Shown in pieces: positions 43,744 to 51,817 of a DNA stretch of 64,000 nucleotides. The translations under genes and the position numbers were made by a program. The notes beneath the pieces are model-generated. The model was not told where the DNA came from and ran no database searches. It was given only the letters and a program-made list of their open reading frames with translations. The stretch is from JALEFZ01 sp964564415. GTDB lineage: Bacteria; Bacteroidota; Bacteroidia; J057. Position 1 is the stretch's first letter. The number at the start of each line of letters is the position of its first letter. The stretch is taken from the NCBI GenBank assembly GCA_964564415.1, contig CAZMAV010000008.1, forward strand, positions 1 through 64,000. Direction: 5' to 3'.

Positions 43744-45414
43744 ATGAAACCCTGGATCGCCCTTATCACCTGTCTAATGCTGGGACTTTCCCCCTTGTCA
43801 GCGCAGGTGACCTACACCAAAGATATTGCTCCGATTATCTATGATAACTGCACCAAATGCCATCGTCCCAGTGAGATCGGTCCCATGCCCCTGACCAACT
43901 ACAATGAGGTCAAAGCCTGGGGAGCCATGATAGAATATGTCACAGAAATCAATTATATGCCACCCTGGAAGACGGATCGGTCTTTTTCGACCTTTCAGGA
44001 TGAGCGGTACCTCACGGATCAGGAAAAAAAGAAAATCAAGGACTGGGTATCGGCTGGTATGCCTCTAGGAAATCCCATCCACGAACCTCCACCTCCGATT
44101 TTTCCCACAGGCTCGCAAATTGGAGAACCTGACCTCGTCCTTTCTTTTGCAGAGGCTTTTCATCATCAAGGCAACAACAAAGATCAGTACCAAAACTTTG
44201 TTTTACCTACCGGGCTTACGCAGGACAGGATTCTAAAGGCCATTGAGTTGCGTCCCGGCAATTCGAGGATCGTTCATCATGCTCTTTTTGCCATGGATAC
44301 CTCCGGAAATGCCCAAATCTTGGACAACCTATCCCCAAATACCTATGGCTATGACGGTTTTGGTGGATTTAATGTAAATGTAGCAGATAATTTTCCGGGC
44401 TATGTCCCTGGAAATAGGTCCTTTTTGTACCCTGAGGCTATCGGGCAAAAAATGTATGCAGGTTCTGACCTCCTTATTCAGATGCATTACGCTCCTTCCT
44501 CGGCTCCCGAGTCCGATTCGTCCACGGTCAATATATTTTTTGCAGACAGCAGCGAACAGATCGACCGTCAGGTGATGATTGCCATCATGCATCCCTTTAG
44601 TTCGGAAACTACCCTGCTCAACGGCCCCTTTATCATTCCTCCTGATCAGGTAAAGACTTTTCATGGAGTCCTCAACATACCCATAGATGTAAGCCTGATG
44701 GGGCTGGGACCTCACATGCACCTATTGGGCAAGAACTGGACAGTATATGCTGTCAGTCCCTCCGGAGATACCACTAACCTGATCCGCATTCCCGATTGGG
44801 ATTTCAACTGGCAGGGCATTTATTTTTACAAGGAATTTCAAATCCTCGAAGCAGGCTCTGTCATCCATGCGTTTGCTACCTATGACAATACCTCCAGCAA
44901 TCCACTCAATCCAAATTCCCCCCCGAAAAGGGTGAGATGGGGTGAAGGAACTGCCGATGAAATGTATTACCTCCCCTTTCTTTTTGTTCCTACCCTGCCT
45001 GGAGATGATACCATGAGTCTGGAGGTGGCCCTTCCTGAGCCTGGAGGCCTCAGAGGAGCCGGAAAGGACTATTTAATAAACCTAAAGGCCTATGCCACAG
45101 ATACTACCTTTGGCAGTTCTGGCCCTACTTCTACCCAGGACCTTGTCCTGCCTCAGGATAAATTTTACCCCGTTTTTCCCAATCCCATGAATGGTCCTGT
45201 CAACCTGGGCTTCTCCCTTTCTGCACCCCAAAGGCTGAACCTTTCCCTTTATGACCTAAACGGAAAGTTGGTAGATCACGTATTCAAAAACAGGTTTTTC
45301 ACCATGGGCCATCACAAGGCTGTTCTACAATCTCAGCAGTACAGCTCAGGTGTATATCTCCTGACTCTACGAGGTGAGGATTTCAATCAAAGCCAGAAAA
45401 TCGTTATCAGATAG
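43744..45414 (+). CDS. Haem- and copper-binding monooxygenase-like secreted protein
   Basis: 556 aa: signal peptide, an N-terminal cytochrome c motif CTKCH at residues 36-40 with PMPLTNYNEV and YMPPWK, then a region like peptidylglycine/ascorbate-dependent copper type II monooxygenases: IVHHALFAMD, LLIQMHYAPS, GLGPHMHLLGK (candidate Cu ligands), and a type IX C-terminal domain ending SQKIVIR. In related Bacteroidota proteins redoxin, cytochrome c and this domain can be one chain; here the redoxin is a separate gene directly upstream. Substrate unknown. ATG 43744 is the signal-peptide start. Strong terminator downstream. Confidence 0.85.
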   Translation: MKPWIALITCLMLGLSPLSAQVTYTKDIAPIIYDNCTKCHRPSEIGPMPLTNYNEVKAWGAMIEYVTEINYMPPWKTDRSFSTFQDERYLTDQEKKKIKDWVSAGMPLGNPIHEPPPPIFPTGSQIGEPDLVLSFAEAFHHQGNNKDQYQNFVLPTGLTQDRILKAIELRPGNSRIVHHALFAMDTSGNAQILDNLSPNTYGYDGFGGFNVNVADNFPGYVPGNRSFLYPEAIGQKMYAGSDLLIQMHYAPSSAPESDSSTVNIFFADSSEQIDRQVMIAIMHPFSSETTLLNGPFIIPPDQVKTFHGVLNIPIDVSLMGLGPHMHLLGKNWTVYAVSPSGDTTNLIRIPDWDFNWQGIYFYKEFQILEAGSVIHAFATYDNTSSNPLNPNSPPKRVRWGEGTADEMYYLPFLFVPTLPGDDTMSLEVALPEPGGLRGAGKDYLINLKAYATDTTFGSSGPTSTQDLVLPQDKFYPVFPNPMNGPVNLGFSLSAPQRLNLSLYDLNGKLVDHVFKNRFFTMGHHKAVLQSQQYSSGVYLLTLRGEDFNQSQKIVIR

Positions 45415-45440
45415 GTTAAAAAAGTTAGCCAAAAACCAGC

Positions 45441-45476
45441 AAAGGCCGGGCGCAGTACAGGTGCCTGGCCTTTTTT
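45441..45476 (+). terminator. Terminator of the redoxin/monooxygenase operon
   Basis: AAAGGCCGGGCGC (45441-45453) pairs across all 13 positions (two G-U) with GTGCCTGGCCTTT (45461-45473), then more T residues. Confidence 0.9.
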
Positions 45477-45632
45477 CTAGCTGTAAAAAACCATTTAGGG
45501 TACAGAATTCCATAAAAATAGGCTTATTCGCCTTGGGGTAGCGGAAAATGAGGGAGAAAATTGAAAAATATCAATACCCTTATTCCAAATTTAGGTCCTA
45601 TTTTTTTATTCTTATCTAAATGTGTCGACCCT

Positions 45633-45998
45633 ATGAGAGAGGAATTCATTTCAGTATACCAGTCCTTGAGAGACATCCTTCAGCCTTATGTAGATCACTT
45701 TGAGGTCAAGACTGATTCGGAAGAATCTCTGTACCTGGACTGCCCCCATGATCCCTATGAAAAGGGAAGACCACACTTTTTTTCCTCGGTAAATATCAAG
45801 AAAAATTATGTGAGCTTCTACCTCATGCCTGTATATACCCACCCCCAGTTATTGGAGGGAATTTCACCAGAACTTAACAAGCGGAGGCAAGGCAAATCCT
45901 GTTTTAATTTCAAAAAAAAGGATGAGAATCTCTTCCGGGAACTGCAATCCCTCCTTAAGCGATCCTACAAGACCTACCAGGAAGTTGGTTATGTGTAA
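45633..45998 (+). CDS. Uncharacterised cytoplasmic protein (121 aa)
   Basis: The product of about 121 aa has no signal peptide from ATG 45633 (MREEFISVYQSLRDILQPYV). A TTG at 45561 would add a hydrophobic N-terminus, which I judge unlikely. The middle reads FFSSVNIKKNYVSFYLMPVYTHPQ, and the C-terminal KRRQGKSCFNFKKKDENLF is a conserved core I remember from DUF1801-like proteins, though I cannot name it. Probably a small alpha/beta domain; function unknown. Confidence 0.75.
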   Translation: MREEFISVYQSLRDILQPYVDHFEVKTDSEESLYLDCPHDPYEKGRPHFFSSVNIKKNYVSFYLMPVYTHPQLLEGISPELNKRRQGKSCFNFKKKDENLFRELQSLLKRSYKTYQEVGYV

Positions 45999-46146
45999 GG
46001 CCTGTCTTGTCTGGATACCTTAAAAACTGACTATCAAAGGGCTGATAGCAAAATTTTAAGAATAATTTAACGTTTATTTTTCCTTGGCAAATTGCTTTTG
46101 AGAGGGGATAGTTCGAATTTAAGAGAAAATTCAACCTGAATTGATT

Positions 46147-46767
46147 ATGAAGAGAGTACTTCTGATTTTAACCACCCTTCTGGCTTTTGCCCTATTTTCC
46201 TGTAACCAACAGCAGGAAAAATCTACTGCTGAAAAAGACGGACAGGAGAAGGAAAACATGGATACTGATATGGATACCATGGCTTCCGATAAAAGCTACA
46301 CCCTTGAAACCCTCAACGACTCAGTTGCCAGTCCTCGCATGAAAATGACCACCAAGGTGGACGAAGTAGATGTAAGCGTCGACTTTGGAAGCCCAAGCGT
46401 CAAAGGCCGCGCTGTCTGGGGTGAATTGGTCAAGTACGACAGAACCTGGCGCACAGGTGCCAACGAAGCCACCATCATTGAGCTTTCTCAAGATGTCATG
46501 GTCAATGGTGAAGGTCCCCTGGCCGCAGGTAAGTACGCCCTTTTCACCGTGCCCACAAAAGAGGGCGCCTGGAAGGTAGTCTTCAATTCCCAGTACGACC
46601 AGTGGGGAGCTTACGAAAAGGACGACACCAAGGATGTCCTTACCGTAGAAACTACCCCCGAAATGACCGATGAAATGACTGAAAGCCTTGTTTTCGTAGC
46701 CGAAGACGATGCCATCATCATGAAGTGGGAAAAGCTCATGCTTCCTATCAGCATAAGCCCCGCCTAA
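46147..46767 (+). CDS. DUF2911 lipoprotein
   Basis: 206 aa. Signal peptide with lipobox (FALFSC, Cys 19), then a Gln/Glu/Asp-rich linker, then the DUF2911 domain: VDVSVDFGSPSVKGRAVWG, WRTGANEATIIEL, GKYALFTVPT, WKVVFNSQYDQWGAY. The domain is common in outer-membrane lipoproteins of Bacteroidota; its role is unknown. TTG 46141 is in frame, but the ATG at 46147 fits the signal peptide. Terminator follows. Confidence 0.9.
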   Translation: MKRVLLILTTLLAFALFSCNQQQEKSTAEKDGQEKENMDTDMDTMASDKSYTLETLNDSVASPRMKMTTKVDEVDVSVDFGSPSVKGRAVWGELVKYDRTWRTGANEATIIELSQDVMVNGEGPLAAGKYALFTVPTKEGAWKVVFNSQYDQWGAYEKDDTKDVLTVETTPEMTDEMTESLVFVAEDDAIIMKWEKLMLPISISPA

Positions 46768-46790
46768 TAACAGACTTTAAAACTTTATAA

Positions 46791-46827
46791 AAAATCCCAC
46801 CTGCGACCTGGCAGGCGGGATTTTTTT
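46791..46827 (+). terminator. Terminator after the DUF2911 gene
   Basis: AAAATCCCACCTGC (46791-46804) and GCAGGCGGGATTTT (46811-46824) pair with one mismatch around GACCTG, then T residues. The structure is nearly symmetric, so it may also stop the minus-strand DUF3352 gene, which begins on the other side and ends at 46880. Confidence 0.85.
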
Positions 46828-46879
46828 ATTCGCTAAACTTACCATTTCCAGCATTTTCAACAGGCCAGACTGCTTGGGT

Positions 46880-48544
46880 CTAGCTTCCCGGTTTCTCGAA
46901 TTCGCCGTAGAGGTCCATTTTGTACATGCCCCCACTGGGATACAATTGCAGGCCGATCTGTGGAAAACTAAAGAGGTAGTTGCGGTTTTTCCTGATATCC
47001 CTCTTCCCCTCTGCGTTCATGGTATTGTAGATGTAGCCGTAGCAGTAATCCATTTGGATGTAGTTGAATATATTGGAAGAAGAACTGAAGTTTTTCATAA
47101 AGTCTCTATACTTCCTGTCGTTACCAAGGGTCTCTCCATTCAGGTATTTTTCAATCAGATTGATCAGAGAGGTGGTATCATTGGAAAAGACAACATAATC
47201 GCCGATATAGGTAAAGTGAGGCTTTTCGATCTCCGAAAAGAGCTTCTTGAAAAAAATCTTAAAGAAGCTGTTTAGCTCCAGGTATTTAATCTCAAAACCC
47301 CTGTAATATACAGACTCGAACTTCAGGGGGGTCCGCTTTCTGATTTTCTCCAGGACATAATTCATGCGCTCCTGGGTTTGATCCTCATCTTCGAAATGAA
47401 GCATGGCATAATAGGAATACGCCAAGCCCTTTTGATCAGCAGGTATGACTGCACTGACAATTTCTTCATTCATCCAGGCAAAAAAGTCCCGCTCAAAATC
47501 GATCTTTAGCAGGCGTTGGGTTTGCCGGAGGCTTTTCTGCATACTCTCGTATCCTTTAGGATCAGAAAGCTGATTGTAGCCCATGAAACGGTTGTAAAAG
47601 TCCGCAAAGTCGTCAAAACCAATGCTGGTGTACATGGCTGTGTTATCAGGAAGAATATGGGCGGCGCGAATTTTACCCTGACCTACGTCCTTAAAAACGC
47701 GGAGATAAGAAGGAAATGAATCGTTTTGAAGGGCATAACCCTTGAGCGTCGCGAGATCATCATCCAGGCTGAGGTCTATCCCGGAAAAAGTCAGGGTCTG
47801 ATCCAGTTCGCGTAGCATCTCGGGCATATCCGAGGTAAAGGCAGCCATCATCTTATTGACAGTGGCATAATTAACGTAAAGGTTGTAAAGCTCGCCGGGA
47901 TCTGTTTTGGCCTTGACCTTCTTGAAGGCAGGCTCTTCACGAATATCGCTACCCTCCGACTGGGCTATGGCCTTTTCTATCAGGGATTTTGTATAGGAAA
48001 CCATCAATACATTGTCCACTGCGGCCATGTACATCGAAAGGTCTTCTTTGGGGTCATAGAGATCGTAGACGATGTAGGAATAATAACTATCCTTATTCAC
48101 CTTATATCCCATCTTGTTCATCAGGGGCATGGCCCAGTCCTTGAACTTATTGACCAGTCGGGCATTGCCTACCAGGTCCACCAGGACCACAAAGTCATAG
48201 TCTTCCTCCTCTTTGGGGGTAAGGTGGGCCGAAATGACCATATCGCCAAGGTCGACAAATTTTAGCAAGCGGTCATTGGCAGACAAAAGGGAATCTGCAT
48301 AGTCAGCATCAGCTTCGATATCAGCAAAAAATTCGTTGGTCTTGAGATACTGCCAAATTTCAGTTTGACTCAGGTCCCGCCAATCCTCAATGGGTCTGTC
48401 AGATTCCACTGCATAAATGAAATCCTCGGCCACAAATTCCCAAGGAGAACGCTTGTCTGCTTCCGGGCCAAAAAAGAAATAACCCGCTACGGCAGCCGCC
48501 AGTAGCAAGATCAAGAACAGAATAATGCGAAGAAATCTTCTCAT
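46880..48544 (-). CDS. DUF3352-type membrane-anchored protein
   Basis: 554 aa: one N-terminal membrane helix (FLRIILFLILLLAAAVAGYFFF), the rest extracytoplasmic. The domain resembles DUF3352 (long mixed alpha/beta protein with AAHILPDNTAMYTSIGF and DFERDFFAWMNEEIVSAVIPAD segments). Bacteroidota proteins of this type are uncharacterised. Start ATG at 48542-48544 is the first of the frame. Confidence 0.8.
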   Translation of the reverse strand: MRRFLRIILFLILLLAAAVAGYFFFGPEADKRSPWEFVAEDFIYAVESDRPIEDWRDLSQTEIWQYLKTNEFFADIEADADYADSLLSANDRLLKFVDLGDMVISAHLTPKEEEDYDFVVLVDLVGNARLVNKFKDWAMPLMNKMGYKVNKDSYYSYIVYDLYDPKEDLSMYMAAVDNVLMVSYTKSLIEKAIAQSEGSDIREEPAFKKVKAKTDPGELYNLYVNYATVNKMMAAFTSDMPEMLRELDQTLTFSGIDLSLDDDLATLKGYALQNDSFPSYLRVFKDVGQGKIRAAHILPDNTAMYTSIGFDDFADFYNRFMGYNQLSDPKGYESMQKSLRQTQRLLKIDFERDFFAWMNEEIVSAVIPADQKGLAYSYYAMLHFEDEDQTQERMNYVLEKIRKRTPLKFESVYYRGFEIKYLELNSFFKIFFKKLFSEIEKPHFTYIGDYVVFSNDTTSLINLIEKYLNGETLGNDRKYRDFMKNFSSSSNIFNYIQMDYCYGYIYNTMNAEGKRDIRKNRNYLFSFPQIGLQLYPSGGMYKMDLYGEFEKPGS

Positions 48545-48605
48545 AGCAAATGGGGTATGTTTAGGCTAAATATAGGGAAAAATGGAGGCAGGATGCCAAG
48601 AGGAG

Positions 48606-48637
48606 CAAAAAAATAGGTCCAGGAAAGCCCGGACCTC
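48606..48637 (-). terminator. Second downstream minus-strand terminator
   Basis: On the minus strand, GAGGTCC pairs with GGACCT around a 10-nt loop (arms 48615-48620/48631-48636 on plus), followed by a seven-T tract (A tract near 48607). Lies about 80 bp beyond the TonB-receptor terminator; the interval also holds a small hairpin, ATCCGA/TCGGAT, at 48670-48685. Confidence 0.55.
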
Positions 48638-48714
48638 GAGGTTGGGTTGTGCGTAGGAACTAAAATGGCATCCGATACTTCGGATTATTCATCATTCGAA
48701 GAGAGAATCGACTT

Positions 48715-48752
48715 CAGCAAAAAAATATGGGAGAAACTTAGTTCTCCCATTA
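48715..48752 (-). terminator. Terminator of the TonB-dependent receptor gene
   Basis: Minus-strand ATGGGAGAA pairs with TTCTCCCAT (48727-48735 with 48742-48750 on plus) and is followed by a T tract (A residues 48718-48725 on plus), about 30 bp after the receptor stop. Confidence 0.8.
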
Positions 48753-48781
48753 TTAAATACAAATTAAAAGGGTTTTACCCC

Positions 48782-51268
48782 TCAGATTTTTAAAACCAGA
48801 CGAAGGAGGAAGTTTCTTCCCGCCTGGGGATAATAAAAATTTTCAGTGATCAGTTCGCCAAATCGATAGCTGTAAGTATATCCATTAGCTTCATATTCGG
48901 TATCCAGGACATTATTAACCAAGAGCCCGAGGTTGATCTCCTTCATCCAGGAGGTCTGGAAGGTGTAATTGACCTGAATGTCATTCACGAAAAAAGCATC
49001 CAGGACCCGATCGGGATTGCTGGTATTGTCCAGGTACTGCTCCCCTACATACTTACTCACCACCAGGAAATTGAACCCGCTGAAAGGATGAAAATCAAGT
49101 TGGGAACTTGCAATTACATTGGGAGAAAATGAAATGTCAGTCTGACTGTAGGAAATTCGATCCTCAGTAGCAGGAAAATTAGCATAGTCATAGATTACCT
49201 CCTCAAACTGGCGGATTTTATTTTGGCTAAGGGTGAGGTTGGCTCCCCAGTCCAGCCAATCGGTCAGCTCCAGCTCGCCCACCAATTCTATTCCTGCCCG
49301 ATAGGATACATCCACATTTTGACGAATATTGGCTCCCACATCATTCAGGGCACCGGTCAGTACCAACTGATTTTCATAGTACATGTAGTACAGATTTGCC
49401 GATAAGGAGGCTCTTCGGCTCCCGAAGCGATACCCGGCTTCTAGGTCGTACAGGGTCTCGGGCAGGGTTTCTTCTCCTGTGGGGCTATTGACAAAGTCAG
49501 ACCTTACGGGTTCACGATTGCCCACCGCAAGGGAGATGTAGGCCTGATGAGAAGGGTTGAAATTGTAAGTCAGCCCAACCTTAGGATTGAAAAAAGTATA
49601 GGAATAACTGCCCTGAATCCGCTGCTGATGGTTGTCGCGGCCTGGCTCAGAAAGGACGGAATCCCCCAATTGGTAGTCGATTCCCCTCACCTGTAGGTCT
49701 ACATAGGCCGAAAGCCGATCATTAGCTTCATACAGAGCCTTAAAATACAGGTTGCCATCGACCTTCAGGCTTCGGCTATAGTAATAGCGGTCGCCAATTT
49801 CAGATTCCCCCGCATACTTCGCCCAGATGATTTCTCCAAAGTGATCTCCATCATACTGGTTGATTCCTCCACCTAGCGTCAAATTAAGATTTTGCTGAGG
49901 ATCGTAATTCAGGGTAAAAACAGTTCCGTAAAAGTGGTTGTCCAACCAACGGCGGCGAACCAGGTCGGTGCTACCCAAGGTGTCTCCTCCCACAACCAAA
50001 GGGTTCACCCCCAGGGGGGGATAGGCGCCCAGGGGATCCTCTTCCCTGAATTCCTCAAAGAATCCCCGCCCCCGGGTATAATGAAGGGCTGCACTGAGAT
50101 TCAGGTTGGGCAAAAAATCATGGCCAAAGTGAAGCTGGTAATGGGTCTGTCCGTAGTTATCTACCTGGTCTTCATAGGTATAATAATTGTATCGCCGGTC
50201 AGAACTGAATAGATTGACAGAATCTTCAGGGGTGAGATAGATGCTCCCCTTATTGTTGAAATAATGGTTGAGCAGTGCTTCTTCATCCCCCTCGATAAGG
50301 GCCTCTGGCACTCCATACCAAGACTGAAAGGTCCTCTCATTACCAGAAAAAACATTGGCTTTTAGGAAGGTCTTTTCCCCGTAGTAGCCGCCAGAGACAA
50401 ACCAGGACTGTAGATCAGAACGAGCCCGGTCCAAATAGCCATCAGATTGGACATTAGAGAGACGGGCTTCAAAGGCAAAGCCATTGTCCAGGAGTCCGCT
50501 TCCCAGAGAAAGGGTATTCTTCAACGTGTTGAAAGAGCCGGCACTGTTGTCGAGTAAAACAAAGGGCTCAGGGGCTACCTGGCTGGTCTGAATATTGATG
50601 CTGGCCCCAAAAGCTGCTCCCCCATTGGTAGAAGTTCCTACTCCCCGCTGTACCTGTACCGAATTGACAGATGAGGCAAGGTCGGGCAGGTTCACCCAAA
50701 AAACTCCATGGGATTCAGAGTCGTTGAGGGGAATGCCGTTGATGGTCACGTTGATACGGGTGGGGTCAGAACCACGAATCCGTATTCCGGTGTAACCCAC
50801 GCCGGCACCAGCATCAGAGGTAACTACCGTAGAAGCCAGTTGATCTAATAAAAAGGGGAAATCCTGACCGAAGTTTTGGGCCTCGACCTCCTCCTTCTCC
50901 AGGGTGGTGTAGGTGGTGGCGGTCTTTTCATTCGCCCTTAAAGAGGTAATCAGCACGTCTTCCATCATTCCCTTTCGGATCAAGCCAATGTCCAATTTCA
51001 GTCCATCGCTTCCCAGTTTTACTTCCCTACTCTCTTTGGCATAGCCTAGAGCATTGACATTCAAGAGGTAGCTTCCCTGGGGCAGGGATTCAAACTTAAA
51101 CTTCCCTTCAGCGTCCGTGAAGGTGATTTTTCCCAGTCTGGCAAGGGAAACTTCGGCGCCCTCTACGGGTTTGCCTGCTTCAGAACTAACCTTGCCTGTG
51201 ATAAAACCCTGAGAAAACAGAGATAATGGCAATAGCCACAGCATGAGCTGTGTCGCAATCAATCGCAT
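48782..51268 (-). CDS. TonB-dependent outer-membrane receptor, TPP-regulated
   Basis: 828 aa. Signal peptide (MRLIATQLMLWLLPLSLFSQ), a CarboxypepD_reg-like domain (ITGKVSSEAGKPVEGAEVSLARLG, ~22-95), plug (IRIRGSDPTRINVTINGIPLND, ~165-185) and a 22-strand barrel ending in aromatic KI. Because a TPP riboswitch lies directly upstream, it probably takes up thiamin or a thiamin precursor; this use is known for receptors under THI elements in Bacteroidota, but the substrate is inferred only from the riboswitch. No thi genes are adjacent, so the transport partner is elsewhere. Confidence 0.93.
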   Translation of the reverse strand: MRLIATQLMLWLLPLSLFSQGFITGKVSSEAGKPVEGAEVSLARLGKITFTDAEGKFKFESLPQGSYLLNVNALGYAKESREVKLGSDGLKLDIGLIRKGMMEDVLITSLRANEKTATTYTTLEKEEVEAQNFGQDFPFLLDQLASTVVTSDAGAGVGYTGIRIRGSDPTRINVTINGIPLNDSESHGVFWVNLPDLASSVNSVQVQRGVGTSTNGGAAFGASINIQTSQVAPEPFVLLDNSAGSFNTLKNTLSLGSGLLDNGFAFEARLSNVQSDGYLDRARSDLQSWFVSGGYYGEKTFLKANVFSGNERTFQSWYGVPEALIEGDEEALLNHYFNNKGSIYLTPEDSVNLFSSDRRYNYYTYEDQVDNYGQTHYQLHFGHDFLPNLNLSAALHYTRGRGFFEEFREEDPLGAYPPLGVNPLVVGGDTLGSTDLVRRRWLDNHFYGTVFTLNYDPQQNLNLTLGGGINQYDGDHFGEIIWAKYAGESEIGDRYYYSRSLKVDGNLYFKALYEANDRLSAYVDLQVRGIDYQLGDSVLSEPGRDNHQQRIQGSYSYTFFNPKVGLTYNFNPSHQAYISLAVGNREPVRSDFVNSPTGEETLPETLYDLEAGYRFGSRRASLSANLYYMYYENQLVLTGALNDVGANIRQNVDVSYRAGIELVGELELTDWLDWGANLTLSQNKIRQFEEVIYDYANFPATEDRISYSQTDISFSPNVIASSQLDFHPFSGFNFLVVSKYVGEQYLDNTSNPDRVLDAFFVNDIQVNYTFQTSWMKEINLGLLVNNVLDTEYEANGYTYSYRFGELITENFYYPQAGRNFLLRLVLKI

Positions 51269-51333
51269 AAGTCATGTAAATTATAGGTCACACATAGGGA
51301 GCCAGGGGACAGCTCCTAAATGGAGAGTAACCC

Positions 51334-51420
51334 GAACTTCCTGCGCCCGCATTACCGGGATCAGGTTCAAAGGGTGTGATCTCAGCCCGAACAGGACGAA
51401 TCCTTGGGCACCCCTGTTAT
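51334..51420 (-). promoter_or_regulatory. TPP riboswitch (THI element)
   Basis: Read on the minus strand from 51420: GGGGTGCC at the start of P2, CTGAGATCACACCC, TTTGAACCTGATC, CCCGGTAATGCGGG and GCGCAGGAAG, in order: the conserved parts of the TPP aptamer. The aptamer starts about 150 bp upstream of the receptor start codon. Likely represses on TPP binding. CAGGGG (minus, near 51416-51411) can also pair with CCCCTG downstream (minus, 51308-51303), a candidate alternative structure. A weak hairpin CTCC/GGAG lies in between. Confidence 0.93.
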
Positions 51421-51817
51421 AATACAGACTTCGAAGGTAGAAAAATTAAATAGAAAAGCATAAAAAACAGCAAACTCAGAGGTGGAAAAACCATCATTTC
51501 GGGTCAAAAGGGCATCGGAGAAGGATAGCTGAGCCGGGTAGGGTAGGAAAAAGTATGGCTGCTTGTCTATTTTCCTTTGCAAAGCATCTGAGAAGGGGGT
51601 TTTTGATAGCCAATTTGTAGTTAGAATAGACCAATCCTGCTCAGGCTTGAAACTCTATAAATCTTGATTCCGTTTTATATATTGACAAATACCATCCTTA
51701 TATACTGAACATTTACCCACCTAAAGATGATTTTTTGCAAAAGCTAAACCCCTGACACCCGAGACTTTCCGGGCTAGAACCCATGCAAGTGTAAGAGCCT
51801 TTTCAGACACCACGGAT
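51421..51817. other. Divergent spacer with no gene
   Basis: The interval must hold the promoter of the receptor mRNA and of the second M43 gene. The minus-strand word TACCTTCG at 51434-51441 differs from TAnnTTTG in one position and is 15-20 bp before the aptamer. No gene-like frame is supported. Confidence 0.4.
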
